In this document: positions 36,637-49,022 of the stretch, in pieces
Layout of the letters: every line of letters begins with the position of its first letter
Numbering within the stretch: position 1 is the stretch's first letter
Assembly: GCA_027886175.1 (NCBI GenBank)
Contig: JAJNNQ010000024.1
Location: forward strand, 4,324,001 to 4,388,000
Direction: 5' to 3'
Origin: Phylloscopus collybita
Taxonomy: Eukaryota; Chordata; Aves; Passeriformes; Phylloscopidae
Length of the DNA: 64,000 nucleotides
Notes under the pieces: model-generated
What the model saw: only the letters and a program-made list of their open reading frames with translations
The model's database searches: none
Told to the model about the DNA's origin: nothing
Program-made: the position numbers and the translations under genes

Positions 36637-36659
36637 TTCTTAGAAATGATTTCTAAGGA
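36637..36659. repeat. Palindrome, 11-bp arms around one base
   Basis: The arms ttcttagaaat and atttctaagga flank a single g. Pairing is Watson-Crick except for one G-T pair near the outer end. It is the third inverted repeat within 1.3 kb. Confidence 0.85.
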
Positions 36660-39600
36660 ATTGCTTCCGTTTCCAAATTTTGGCAACTGAAGGGTTCATA
36701 CCTGTCACATGTACAGGAGGAATCTTTTTAAGGCATTCATTTTCTTTGACAGCATTATGTACATTTTTATTCTCCAGAAGGGTTTTCAATGTAGTCCCTT
36801 CACAAAAGGAGGATAAATGAAGACAGCACCTAGACCTCTGGTTCTGTGTAAACTCACATCCTCAGACATTGAGCCTGGGTTTGGAATGACACTTATGACT
36901 CCCTTCTAGTCTCCTCACTGTTCTGATTTAATGGCTTTCAAATTGTGAAGAGTATTGCAGTTCTGAAATCTTCAGACACTCATTTGCAGATCAAATTTAA
37001 AGCTTTAATCATTGAGTTTCTTCTCAAATTATTGTATATAACCCATTCAGTGCAACAAAAGCCCTAAAATCAGTTCACCTTTCCTTGTCCATGAGGGAGG
37101 CAAAGCAGCAGCATGATCCTTTTCACTGGAATTTACCATATGAAGCTCTTAATAGCTTACCCTTTTTTTTTTTTTTTTTTTCTTCCTAGAAATTCAATGA
37201 CTTCTTCTTTTTTCAGCCAAGACATTGTGCCCTAGGCCTTTGAGCCTTTATTGTAATGAATTTAATGTTGTTCTTTTCTCCCACCCGTTAAATGACATTC
37301 AGAATCCGTTTCAGAAGGTGACATATTTTGTAGTACATGTGTTTGTTGTAAACATGATGTTGTATATTTTGTTGCTACACAAAAGGATTGTGTCACTTCT
37401 GTGGCAATATTGACAATTCTTACCTTGGTCATGGATGGTGAAGTAGTACTCCCAGGAAGCATATTCTGCAAAGTTTAAATGTTGTTTATGGACAATCAAT
37501 CCACTGTGGTGGTGAGACTATATGTGTGTCATATGAGCCACTGGACTTTACATGGCCTTAAGCATAAAGCTGATTTTTTGTGATAAAATATTGTAGTTGT
37601 GCACATAATGACAGACAAAACAGCAGGATCTCAGCTGTGTTATAAATTGTTCAGTAAGTGGAGCTGTAAATTTAAACTTGGCTCACTCCCTTTATTTTTC
37701 TTTGTATCCTTATTCATAGATAAATATTGCAGCACATCACTGAATCCAGGGCTGGCATGGCCATCAAATTAACACAAAACCCCCAGCCACCACCTGCATT
37801 GTTAGCCAAATTTATGAGCTCCGTTCATTCAAGTATCATCCAAAATACAGAGCTGAAAGCTAGAGCTGTCCCCAGACAGACAACACTAAGTATCTGTAGC
37901 CTTCTTGCAAAATAGGTTATCCTTCCTGACTGGTACTGGAAGAAATGTAATTAGTGTTGATAGTCCTGAGCTATTTTTACACATGCATGCATCCATGTGG
38001 GCATTTCAAATTACACATGCAAACCACCCTGCACCCGTGTGTTGAAGGTTGCTGGCAAAAGTCAAGAGTCCACAATGCTCAGTTCTCCTGAGTGACACAT
38101 AAGAAATTAGCTTTTAAGCCTCTGGGAGAATTTACATTTGTCTTTGATGCATTACATTCTGAGAATTTTGTTCCCAAAATCAAGGGGCCATTTTGGTTCC
38201 CTGCAGTTCAAATCAGGCACATTTCTGGGTTCTGCTTTTCCCTTTTTGCAGTTAGCAAGCCATACATCATGACTGTCAATTCTGCTTCTGCATCTTTCCC
38301 AGGACGATAAGCAGTGAAGAAAAAGCACATTGTCAAACAGTCAAGCAGTAACACCCTGTTAACAGCAGCTTAATCTGACCAGGGTGCACTATCAAACATA
38401 ACTAAATTCCATAATTCTGCTTTCATAGGTTACAGCTGAGAAACAGGATTTCACTTTCTCCATGATCCTTTGCCTTCAGATGTCTGTGTACAGACACACA
38501 GGACTTGACTTCCAAAGATACTCAGATACTTTGACATGAGATGTGGTTCTAGTAGAAAAATAGGTGACAAAAATGATTCCTACTTACAGCCATAAAAAGA
38601 TAAAGTCCTGTAGATAAGATATGGCCAGACCATTTATTTTTTCCTTTTCTTTTGAAGGGAATGCATGGTCATCATTTTTCATAATTAGCATCATTTATTA
38701 ACCACAGCTGATTGCTTTTCCATCTGAAATATCTGAATACAATATGCAATTTCTTCCTCCACCATGAAAGTAAAGCAGAATATGGTACAATAAGTTAAAG
38801 GGCTGGATATTTAGAGCATGCAGGAGATATATGAATGGTTGGGGCTTTTTTAACAACTGCAGCCAGAAGATCAATGAATATGGGGGAGACAAGATTGCAT
38901 TGTGCTGACAGATTTGCTGCACAACGTGGCTGATCTGTTGCCTGTGCAGGAAAACCATAAAAGCAACAATGAGAGCAATTATAAATGACAATGGCAATTG
39001 CAGCTGACAGCCAAAGGAGTGAGGGGGTTAAAGAGTGTGTAGGAAGCAATCAATAATCCCAATTCACAAGTTGTATTTGGTTGATTTATTTTGCTTAGTG
39101 TACATTCATTTGTTCTTCTGTACAGAGGCAAAAGCACAACTAGTAAATGTACAAGTGATTGAGCATGGCAAAAGACTGGGGATAACTCTGCATACATAGG
39201 GCATAATTGGAGATTTTTACCCCTTTCCAGGCAGAGCATCCTGCTACACCTTCCTCTGGTGAGCAGGAAAAACCTGTTTTAAATGTAAACTGCATTACTC
39301 ATCTTCAAATAAGTGTGGTTTTTTCTATAGCAACCATTATGGGGGTTTAGTATCATTTATTAATATTTTTGTTTATTATTACCCATAGACCCTCCAGGTC
39401 TAGTTCTCTCCCTACAAACCTCTGCAGCAAAAGTTTCCATTGTGGTATTTCCTACAGCTTTAAGGCTCACACTCAAATTTCTAATTCAAAGCAACAAGCT
39501 TAAGATGAAGCCAAGCTTTAGAGCAGATTCATATCACGAAGAAGAATTGAAAAATGGACTGGTAATTTTCTCATATAAATATCTGATGCTGTATTTTATG

Positions 39601-41112
39601 GCAACATGAGAGTTAGATGTGAGGAAAAGAAACTATTTCACTGACTATAATTGTGCTTCTGATTTTTAATACATACATAGTTCAGGTTCCAGAAGAATAA
39701 ATAACTTAGATGCAAACTGTTTGGGAGCCTTTCCAAACTCCTGGCTGGAAAATCAGTTTGCAAAAAATACTCGTTCATAAATGTTACATTTCTTCACAGA
39801 TAAACACAGTGCTTGTAAATCAGGAGAGGATGATAAAGCTGTTAAGGGAGACACAATTGAAAGAGAGAAGCAACATGGGAAAGAAAAGAATATCATTTTA
39901 AAACATCATAATAGATGGTGTGAAGTTACAATATTCAGTTCCTGAGTAAACTGAGTATTCAGTTTAAGTATGTTCTAAATATAAGCACAAAACATTAATG
40001 ACAATCCTGTAAACACATTTTCAGAAGCAAATGCATTCAGTCAGACATTCTCAAATAGATTCATAACAACATCCATGTGTAAATATTGTCATTTTTCAAC
40101 TAAACTTTAACAAGGTAATTTCTGCTGAATGAAATTTGAAAGCAAACAAGTTTAGCTGATAATGACTTCATTTTGATATTTTATCTAGAGAAGCATAGTA
40201 CAGAATTTTTATAATAGTAAAAATCTGAAACAAACCATTGTACTGTTGCTAGAATTCACATGATTGATCACCTTTCTTCCTGAAACAACAGAAGCCTGTT
40301 AATATCTCCCTAGACTGACAATAAATAATTTGCCCACTTGGGAAGAGAGTCTCCCCTCTTTCCTTTCTCTGCTTTTTTCCTTTTTGCTGTAGTTGAGCCC
40401 GTTCTTCAGCATACAGGTGTTTCAGGTAAGACTGGCAATTTACTTCCAATTTTCAATGAATTCCTTTATAAGCATTGGAAAATGTGACTTTGTGGCCTAA
40501 GTAAACAAATACTGCCCAACATCTATCCTGGCAGAGTCACTGTAGCCAAAAGCAGCACAAGGAAGATGAGATGAGAGAGGTTTTACCACATGGCATTCAC
40601 TGAACACCAAGTGGTCTTTGAGCTGCAGAGAAAATCCTCTGAATACACGAGCATCAACAAGGAGATAATTAATAAGCACACCTTTGGTCAGCAGCATTTT
40701 TCAAAAAAGAAAGCAGAACTCCTGTCCATGTGCCTCAGCCCATCAGAGAGCTGCCCACAACCTGTCTTGGTTTGCCAGGTGTGGGCTGGGACACCTGCAC
40801 TGAGCAGAGGCAAAGAGGATTTTCTGTCTAACTTACAGATTTGTAAATCTAAACCAGCATTTAATCCACTTCTAATCAGAGAGTTCATTCCAACTCACAA
40901 TTCTGGTAACGCCAGCAATCTTCCCACTTCTAATCCTGCCATCTTTTATTGGAGAATGTCACTTGGTGTTTGTTACAAGGAGGGAAATCAAACCTGTGGG
41001 CTTTATTTCATTGCTGTTACTGCACAGTGAATCGTGAATGGTATGAATGTGAAGGAGCACAAGGAATCCTCAATTTATACCCTACATTTGTTGCACAGAA
41101 GATCACTCAGCC

Positions 41113-41185
41113 CCAATGGGTTTTTTTCAGCTGAACACAGTGGGGTTTTTTCAAGTGAACACATTGAGGCTTTTTCAGTGATACT
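41113..41185 (+). repeat. Degenerate tandem repeat, about three 24-base units
   Basis: Three successive units follow the pattern (c/g)a(a/g)tggg-T run-cag/caa-gtgaacac, best seen in cagctgaacacagtgggg and caagtgaacacattgagg. The third unit is the most diverged. It is a decaying minisatellite seed. Confidence 0.65.
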
Positions 41186-42979
41186 TATTGTTGTCTAAAA
41201 GAGGAGAAAATCAGAGCTTTAGCTGCAGAACTGCAGAATGCACAGCAGGCTGCATCAACACATTCATCTTCAGGTGTCACCCATGAGAAGCTACTTCACT
41301 CATTAAATTAAAACTTGCTGCAATTTCTAAACATGAAGTACAAAATTAAAACCAAATCTCTGTTTTTATGGAAATACCATGAAAATGAGCAGTGGAAAAT
41401 TTAAAAGCCCCTGGAACTTCTTTACCGTCTCATTTACCCCATCAACGTTTCACATGGGATTTTCCTGTCCTAAAGGATGAAGAATTCCAAATGATAGGAA
41501 TGCTTGGGGTTTTCCTTCCAAAATAACAAAAAGTGGGTGATGAAAAGATAATTCAGCTCATTATTAATGGATTCATAATTCTCTGAAATAATGATGGATA
41601 CAAAATGAATCACAAACATTTTGGCTGATATTGCAGACTTTCTTTTCTTCTTTCATGAAAACTGTAAATTTAAAATATTTTGTTTTCATCTGGTGATGAA
41701 TTGCATGATAATGAAATCCAAATGTACAGCATACAGTGCTTGTAGCAGTGTCCTGGGTATCATACATCCCTATAAACACAAAGATTTCAGGTTCCTATTT
41801 AGCACTGTGCTAAGGCTATTTTCAGTTCAGCAGGGACTGAAAAATACTTATTTAGTAGACAACTTAAGCATACACAGATAGTTTTATCCCATAGTAGCTC
41901 AGCATTTCCATTTCTATTCCATTAAGACTACAATGATTCAACACAGTAGTTGTTATTGCTGTTAAAAGCCTTAGTCATATTAATGTTGTCACACCAATCT
42001 TCCCAGCAACCAGAAACTGACATTTAACACATCACAAAATAAATGCCTGTAGTGTTTGTAGAACTCTTTCCAGGCAGTTCCCCCATTCCACACCCCACCC
42101 CAAATCACCTGTTTGTCTAGAAGCAGCAAGGGAAATTAAATTAGATGTTAATATTCTCCCCAAATATTCTGTAACTTACATCAGTTCCTCCTTAGGAACT
42201 GTAAGCCTCTTTCAGCATTTGCTTTTTGTCCCAGAGAAGTCATAAGTAAAGCCAGAAGTTGTTATAATTGGAGTTTTCTAAAATAGTCTCATCTTCTGTA
42301 AATATTCTTACCTCTGGATTTATTCCTATCTGCCAGACAAGAAATGAGAGAGCAGGTTTGTAGGGAAACATTGTCTTTCACAAAGATCTCAAGGGTTAAA
42401 CTCATCAGGGATGGAGATCTGAGCAGCAGCTTTGCCTTGCCCACTGTTTATCTTCTTCATGTTTCCAGACAGACCCTGTAAATTTAAATCTGGAGCAGGA
42501 ATTAGGGAACTTGATAGAGAAAAGCAGGACTTTGAAAATATGTTCCCCAAGAGCTGGGCTAGAAGGGTGTGTCCCTCAGAAATGAAGCCAAAGCATAGGA
42601 ATGCTTCACTACTTTCAAACCAGTAAACTGAAGGAAATTCAGAGTCAAAATCTTCACTGAAGAGTTAGATTTTACCAAAAAGCACAGAAATAAATAATCC
42701 AGATACCAGGCAAAGGCAGTCAAAGGACTCTATGAGTTCTCAAAAGTTTGTTAAGGGGTGACACAATTATTTGTGGGTATGATGTCAACTGCTCGGGAAT
42801 CTAGGGGAAAAAAATGGAACCCCTCCTTTGAAAATCCACTGCTGAACATGAGAGTATAAATTTCCCTCTGAGCAGCACAATGCAGGTTTGGTTTTACTGG
42901 TTTAAGTACCCAGATCAGAATTCAGCCTTCAGGAGTTTCACTGTGTTATTTGCAAGGTGGTGGAAATCCTCACATGGTT

Positions 42980-43028
42980 CACTTGGACTTTGTGGAGGTT
43001 TCTTTCCAACCTCAGCCATTCTGTGATA
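42980..43028 (+). mobile_element. CR1 LINE 3'-end fragment
   Basis: The segment ggaggtttctttccaacctc followed by agccattctgtgat matches the conserved 3' end of chicken-repeat-1 LINEs (ggtcccttccaacctcagccattctgtgat as recalled). Only the last 50 bases are recognisable, as expected for these heavily 5'-truncated elements. It is strong evidence for a bird or reptile genome. Confidence 0.6.
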
Positions 43029-44754
43029 TCAGCAGAGGCTAAGCATAGTAATTTTTTTTAATTCTTGTTATGCTCTAATATTTTGTGATGTCTATTGCAA
43101 AACACTATTTTAGTGATCTTGAAAATCAGATCTTTCTAAGATATGAATTATTCAGGTAAGAATTTAGGTATACCACTCTATCAGCCTTCACTTTCATGAA
43201 CAAAAAAGCTCTAAAATAAATTAAGAGCATGTTCTAAATCTCCAGATTATTGCATTGAATAATGTTTATGTTTTCTAAATGTACTGAAAACATGATCCAA
43301 CAAATTCATCAGGGATCATTTTTTTCCCTGCTTCTGATTTTTTTTTCCATTGCAAGTCAAGCCTTTTGAGTGCTCCAAAATTTGTAATCTGAGATCCTAA
43401 TTTCAAAGTTTTATAAAGCCATTCCTTATAAAAACCTTCCATATGTTCCCTCATAAAAGATTATGAAGTACCGTGCCATTCCTGGTGGTCTAGGAAGGAT
43501 AAATCAATAAAATCATGTGAGAGAAAAGTCGACTGGTTTTCAACAGTTTCCGTAATGGACATATTTAAAATAATTTTGGGAAAAAATGCTCTAGCCCTTC
43601 TTCTAACTTCCCCAAGGAAACACCAATAACAATAAAAACTAAGTTTTATTTGAGAATGGGAATTGCTCATAACAGAAGTCAGTCTTCTCTCAGACATTAA
43701 GTGATAAAACTGGATATTTCCCCTACGCAGAAGCAGGAAAACTTTCTGCATTCTGTCCTCCAGTATTTTGTTACTAAATGCTCAGCCCATCCTGCATGAA
43801 AACACAATTTGGAGTGAAAACAGCCAGTTGCTTCCTGCCAAACTGAATGCAAAAGCTCCTTACAGCCCTCACTTCCCCAAGGCCTTCATCTGCAGAATTC
43901 CTGAGAACTTTCTCTTAGCTGGATTTTAACAACCCCTGCATGGAAAGCGTCAAGAGAACTGACTACACAGAAGCAAATAGCAATGGGGTTTTTTACATTG
44001 AATACACCATCCTTGGTTTTTTTCCTTTTTTTTCCAAACCAAATCTGTGGAAAGGGAACAATGGACTAAAGTCTTCTTTTGCTGGTGCCAATAAAGGGAT
44101 GGTACTTGTACAAACAAGTTGAAGAAGGCAATTGTGGCCTCTCTAGAACTTCTCAATCCAGTTTGTTAAATTAAACAGCTAAAGAGCTGCTTTTGAGCTT
44201 GTAGCTGTTAGAAGCTCAGAAGTACACAGCACCATGAAATGATCAATTCCACCTGCAGAAAGTATTTAGGTGTAATAAATCAGGAAAACCAGCAGTGACA
44301 AAGAAAAGGGCAGAGTTTTGTCGCTGGTGCAAGGCCATGGGATGTGGGCTGGGAGCCGTGGCTGTTCCTCCTGGCTGGCCGTGCTGTGACCATGCAGTGC
44401 CAATGAATGGGTGTGAATTAATGGCTGTGCTCTGGAGCTGAGCTAAGCATATGCATTTCCCTTGCCTAGCCACCTTCTCCTGACCTTCTGCTCAGTGGGA
44501 TAATATCCTACTAAACCTGTGCCAGTTTAGGATGCTGCACCAGTGACTTCCCTATCAAATTCTACAGTTTGTGGGATGATACTCCCCCAGCAACAACAGC
44601 TGAAGGTGGAAGGCAGGCTAATTGATTCAGCACTCCCCCACTGCCTCTGAGCTCAGGCACTTAGCTGTAATTATTGTGAAACAGAAGAATTTACACTGAG
44701 TTATAGACTGGTATCACAGGGTTCAGAAAGTGGTGGATACTTCATGAACTGTCA

Positions 44755-44810
44755 GCTATATGTGTATATATATATAATATATATTTTATATATATATAAA
44801 TAAAATATAG
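44755..44810. repeat. (TA)n-rich tract
   Basis: This is an interrupted TA dinucleotide repeat of about 55 bases with several self-complementary runs. Confidence 0.9.
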
Positions 44811-45061
44811 AGTATTGCCATGTACCAGTTTCAACACACTTTTCCAATATTGTAACTAATGTGGTCTCCCACGTTAAGGTGACACAATGGCCATAGTGTG
44901 TAACAGTGGAGCAGGGAGAGGTTGGGCTTTTCTCCTCAATAAATCCATGACTGTAAGCTGCTAAATAAGAACTGCATTTGAGAGCACTGAAGAGCTGTGG
45001 CTTAATACTCTTGTCTCCTTTTCCCAGTTTAGAATTTTGTACTGAAAGATCTTTCCATTAG

Positions 45062-45485
45062 TGTTGATGCCTTGGGAACAGAGACTAAACAGAGATACAA
45101 GAATAAAGCAGGGGTTTATTAAAAGGCCTTTAAGGGTACACCTCGGGCAGTACAAGAGTCTGGCCAGGGCTACACCCGAGGTGAAGATAAAATGGTCACA
45201 AAATGGCTCATGAGGTCTCACACTTTTATAAGTTTTGATCCATTTGCACATTGGGACTTAATTGTCCAATTACAGCTTCAGATTATGAAGTCCCATCCTT
45301 CTTGTTTTCTCTCTTCAGTCCACTGTTTATGATTTTGGGCCTGAAAATTTGTACTTGCTGTCCTTGGCCTCCATCTGGAAAAGGATTTGTTTTGTGTCCC
45401 TGCTCTGTGAAGAGCTGACTGGCACTTAATGTGAGGCTCAGAACTGCACCCCTGGGCAGCACAGAATCTGAAACACATGAAAGCT
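45062..45485 (-). mobile_element. Solitary LTR-like retroelement remnant
   Basis: The block begins tgttgatgccttgggaacag, a TG edge that would be the CA end of an LTR on the minus strand. On that strand there is a TATA box (cttataaaag, + positions about 45223-45232) and, about 105 bases later, AATAAA (+ positions 45115-45120): the order promoter, R, polyadenylation signal. The wording of the segment (for example cacctcgggcagtacaagag and gtccaattacagcttcag) resembles passerine endogenous-retrovirus LTRs as I remember them. No internal gag, pol or env sequence lies next to it, so it is a solo or fragmented LTR. The far edge and target-site duplication could not be fixed. Confidence 0.6.
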
Positions 45486-45612
45486 CAAACTTAAGACATC
45501 CGTGTGAGTGCACCAACTGCAAAAATGAGAGTTAATTTTTGCAGAAAACAACAGAAGTGGTGGGAAGCATGAGTCTCTGTATGCTGTGGACTGACAGAAT
45601 GGCACAATTTCT

Positions 45613-45680
45613 TGAGAAATCTGGTTAACTAGCCGACTCCAGGGGTCCCTTCCAACCTTACACATTCTGTGATTCTCTGT
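45613..45680 (+). mobile_element. CR1 LINE 3'-end fragment
   Basis: The stretch aactagccgactccaggggt followed by cccttccaacc and attctgtgattctctg is the characteristic CR1 tail, ending in a short ATTCTGTG-type repeat instead of poly(A). Its position immediately after the LTR-like block suggests one insertion near or into the other. Confidence 0.75.
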
Positions 45681-48435
45681 AATTCATTCAAATATTTCGT
45701 GAATGTTCTTGCAAACAAGTAAATATTTGAGTAACTTCTAAACCACTGTAAATGCCCAAAGCTCTTATCAAAGCTCTGTCCATCTGGTAGTGATTGATGT
45801 GGCTTAACAAGAATTAATTTGCTTTATCTGCTGTGAAATTATCACCTTTCCAGTATAAAATCACGTAATAAAGTCTCAAATCCTTCTCACGTTGTGCACA
45901 TGATGAAAAAAGCACACCTGGGGCTGAAAATGGTTCATCCTGGGGCTGTATTTTAGTTTACAGATGTGCATGTTTTAAGATGAATGAACTTTTAATCTCA
46001 TTTGTCTTCGTTTTTTGTTGATGGATGCTGGTCAGGGTGGAATGTTACCAACCTTGTCCTTTTCAGTGTTTGTGGACTTCTAGGAGAGACTAAAGGAGGT
46101 CTTGTTCTTGTAACTCTGAGTTCTGCTTAGTCAGAGACATTTCTGAGGTGACAGGAGACTGAATGGGATTCAGTTGCCTAAAATGACACTCAGTGCCTAT
46201 TCTTAAATATCCAACTGCTGCTTTGCCTCTTACTGCCGTTTTCAGAGTGTAAATCTCCTGCTGATTGTGTCATGTCTGCCCCTCAGCTGAGAAAGTCTCA
46301 GACTTGTTAGAGCATCTCAAATGACACAAACCAGATTCACTTAAGCAACTGAATCCTAGCTTTTGAGTGTGAGAGAAAAGTGCTATTTATTTGTATTCTT
46401 TTAGTTATTTGCTGCTTGTAAAACCCCAATAATTTTAGTTCTCTTCATAGATTTACTTGCTCTAAAATTCACTTCTCCTTGGGTTTTTTTTATTTCTGAA
46501 TATGCACAATAAGTGAAATAAATTTGGGGTTGTCTTCATAACAAGGTAACTTATTGTAAGACCATTAGGAAACTGGAGTTATTTGCCATTTAACAGCAAT
46601 TAAATAGAGGAAAATGCCAATGGTGAAGTTGAAGCTGTTTGGCTTTTCTGAAGGTTTGTACATATTGTGTGTGACTCAGTGGCTGTACCTTATGGTTGGT
46701 ATAATTCATATTTTGAAACAGAGGAGCAATGTTCTATTTGGGAAGCCTTCACGTGTTCATTATTTAGCCTTTATGTTTTAAGATGCTGTTTAGTACCAAA
46801 CATCTTGGAGTTAATGGAACAATTTCCATTTTAAAATTGAATTTTTGTGTACTGCATTCTGTACTTACTGTCTGTCGAGGATCACTTCTGTAAATATTTT
46901 GAAGTGAAAGCCATTTGGAATTTGGAAACAGTTTTACAGGAATGCCAAAGACTTCTCTTGAGTGTCCAGAGGGAAAGCTTACCTTTAGCCATCAGATATA
47001 AAAGGACTACATCTATATCACCAATTAAATTTATTCCTTTTCCACAGACTGCAGCATGAATAATTAACAAATTTAAAGGACAGATGGATTGAGGGGAAGC
47101 ATTAGAACTTTTGCTTGAAAATAAAAGTAAAAAACTCAAAGCTCTCTTAGGCTACATTAAATTCAGCAAGTGCACGTGTATTTTGAGAGTAAATTTTCCT
47201 CACTATATTTTTATGAGTGGGAAAAAATATCCCAACTGTTGAGGGCCACTTACTTTTCTCATTGTGTATAAAGATCAAGATGCTTTCTGTCTCTTAAAAG
47301 AACAAATATGAAGTACCTGCAAAGGTGAGGAAAACAAACTTGCCATTGCCTAACCTTTTGGACGGATGCTTACTTGATGCACTTGCAAAAATACCCAGAT
47401 TATTCTGATTGTCAGTTCAGATTTATTGCCAGGTGGGGGGATCTTGACCCTGTGCCTTTAAGTGAGATGTGCAGAGCTGTCATTTCAGATCCATCTTAGA
47501 GGCTGGCACTCTCTGAGCACTAACATGAAGAAGTTGAAATGATGTCTGCAGATCTCTGTACAAATGCTGAAAGCTGAAACAGTGAATCAAATGCTAAGGC
47601 ATCTTCATTTCTCACCACTGCAGTGGATATGCCACAAATATTTTGTTTAAAAGAGGTGGATGAGATAATCATTGTTTCCAGGAATAAAACTGTACCTGTA
47701 GGCAATGAGAAAAATATTCAGTTTATTATATTGAAAGCATAAAATGTGTTGAGCTTCTGGTGAGAGCAAAGCAGAAAGGGGCCATGTCCACATTGCCTAA
47801 AATCAAAAAGCTACAATTATATGAAAAATATATTAAAAAGCTAAAAATCTTTAGGCATCATCCATACTCCTGGTTTTTGACTGTATCAGTATATTGACAG
47901 GTGTTGGGAGGCGTGACAGAAGCTGTGACTGATGGAGCTGCCTTGACACAGAATTCAGTATTGTAGCTGCAGATTCTGGTTCCCCTTTGCCCCTTGCCTG
48001 ATGTGACTTTTGTCAGGTGGCTTTAAAATACTGGTGTAAAACAGTTTTGCAGGTATAGCCTCACCTCCACTGGTCTGACTTTGATTTGAACACAAAATTG
48101 TAACGTGCCTCTATGGTGGAGTCATGTGGAATGCATTATGAGTATCCCACAGGTGCAATTTGCTGCTGAAACACCAATTTTTCTACTGTTCCTAGAAATG
48201 CTGGAATTCTCCATTCACAAACTATGCAGAAAACCTTTTTCTGGTTAAAGCTGTGTATTGTATGGCTTGGTTAAAAAGCAAACAAAGGCTTTTAACTGCT
48301 TTTCATGAGATCTGTTCCCGTGAAACCACTGTTAACTCTGCAGAGATTTGGTTGCTCTTCCTTTAAACAGTCAACTTCTTTTGTCAGCCAGAGAGCAAGT
48401 CATTTGATTAATGATCATTTTTATTTCTTTGAAAG

Positions 48436-48558
48436 GATCCTTCCCGACCATTGGGGTGAAGTCTCTTTCGAGATTCCTGAGGGCGGGATTTTTAAATAGC
48501 ATCCTGGCCTCACATCCAGTGGCAGGGGGTGGATCTTTACCCCCCAGCATTTCCTCTG
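48436..48558 (+). CDS. EPHA6: EPHA6 cassette exon: 41-residue insert in kinase N-lobe
   Basis: This 123-base exon keeps the frame whether included or skipped. Included, it gives TK-R-SFPTIGV, then FLRAGFLNSI and GGGSLPPSISSG before RPVMIVVEYMENG. Skipped, the join is TKSRPVMIVVEYMENG as in other Eph kinases. The insert falls in the loop between beta-4 and beta-5, just before the hinge. From memory, the human EPHA6 reference protein has a matching insert (SFPAIGV, FLRAGFLNSI, GGGSLPP), one residue longer. Retention of FLRAGFLNSI and GGGSLPP across amniotes would imply selection on the peptide. The acceptor is ttatttctttgaaag and the donor GTAGGT. A 26-base T run begins 32 bases after the donor. 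What the insert does to kinase activity is unknown to me. Confidence 0.85.
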
Positions 48559-48590
48559 GTAGGTATTCCAGCCTGTTCCCACACATCAGC

Positions 48591-48616
48591 TTTTTTTTTT
48601 TTTTTTTTTTTTTTTT
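48591..48616 (+). promoter_or_regulatory. U-rich tract downstream of the cassette exon donor
   Basis: Twenty-six consecutive Ts start 32 bases after the donor of the cassette exon. U-rich sequence just downstream of a donor is the classic binding context for TIA1/TIAL1, which help U1 snRNP define weak or alternative exons. It may instead be an unrelated homopolymer. The functional role is inferred. Confidence 0.35.
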
Positions 48617-48890
48617 CCTTCACTCTCTGCCCCATCTGTCCACACATCTCAAGGAAATGAAATTTGGTATTGGTCAGACAGGGAGATCAGACGTCCTTTC
48701 CAATAAAAAGCTAAACCAAAAAGAAATGGAAAAGCCACTAACTTCTTGGGAATGAGCCATTTTCCTGAATTAATGTGTAGGAGAAATTGTGATGGAAAGT
48801 GGTCTGCAGTTACATGGCCAACCCAAATATTGGAAGAGAAGGCCTGGTGTCCTCTAATCATCCATTTCATGAAACATGTCCATGTGTATT

Positions 48891-49022
48891 TGTCCTGGTT
48901 TAGGGCAGAAGGAGAACTCTAAACATGCCCACTGTAAAATCTCGGAATTTGTGTGACTCTGTGACTCCTCCCAAAAAATTTATATTCCCTTGCTAAAACA
49001 AGGAAGCAAAACAAATTTGGAA
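48891..49022 (+). mobile_element. Possible LTR retroelement fragment
   Basis: It begins tgtcctggtttagggcagaa, which resembles the 5' edge of common passerine LTR families as I recall them. It then runs through gactctgtgactcctccc and an AT-rich stretch. No matching 3' edge, target-site duplication or coding region was identified, so the ends are approximate. Confidence 0.35.

Larger units (their letters stand above)
34295..48435 (+). other. EPHA6 intron, 14.1 kb
   Basis: This is the longest complete intron seen, with a GTAAGT donor and the acceptor ttatttctttgaaag. It contains inverted repeats at 35347-35393, 36495-36536 and 36637-36659, a T20 tract with an unpaired acceptor ending at 37190, a degenerate tandem repeat at 41113-41185, a CR1 fragment at 42980-43028, a (TA)n tract at 44755-44810, an LTR-like block at 45062-45485 and a CR1 tail at 45613-45680. 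No host gene was recognised. Confidence 0.9.

Noticed and set aside
40590..41030. 146-codon plus-strand frame
   Set aside because: No homology recognised. Cys/Ser/Asn-rich random-looking translation deep in an intron, with no exon-like boundaries.
48559..48755. Open reading continuing past the cassette exon donor, as an alternative 3' end of the exon
   Set aside because: It runs into polyphenylalanine encoded by the T26 run. The GTAGGT donor at 48559 and the clean join to the next exon explain the exon end better.
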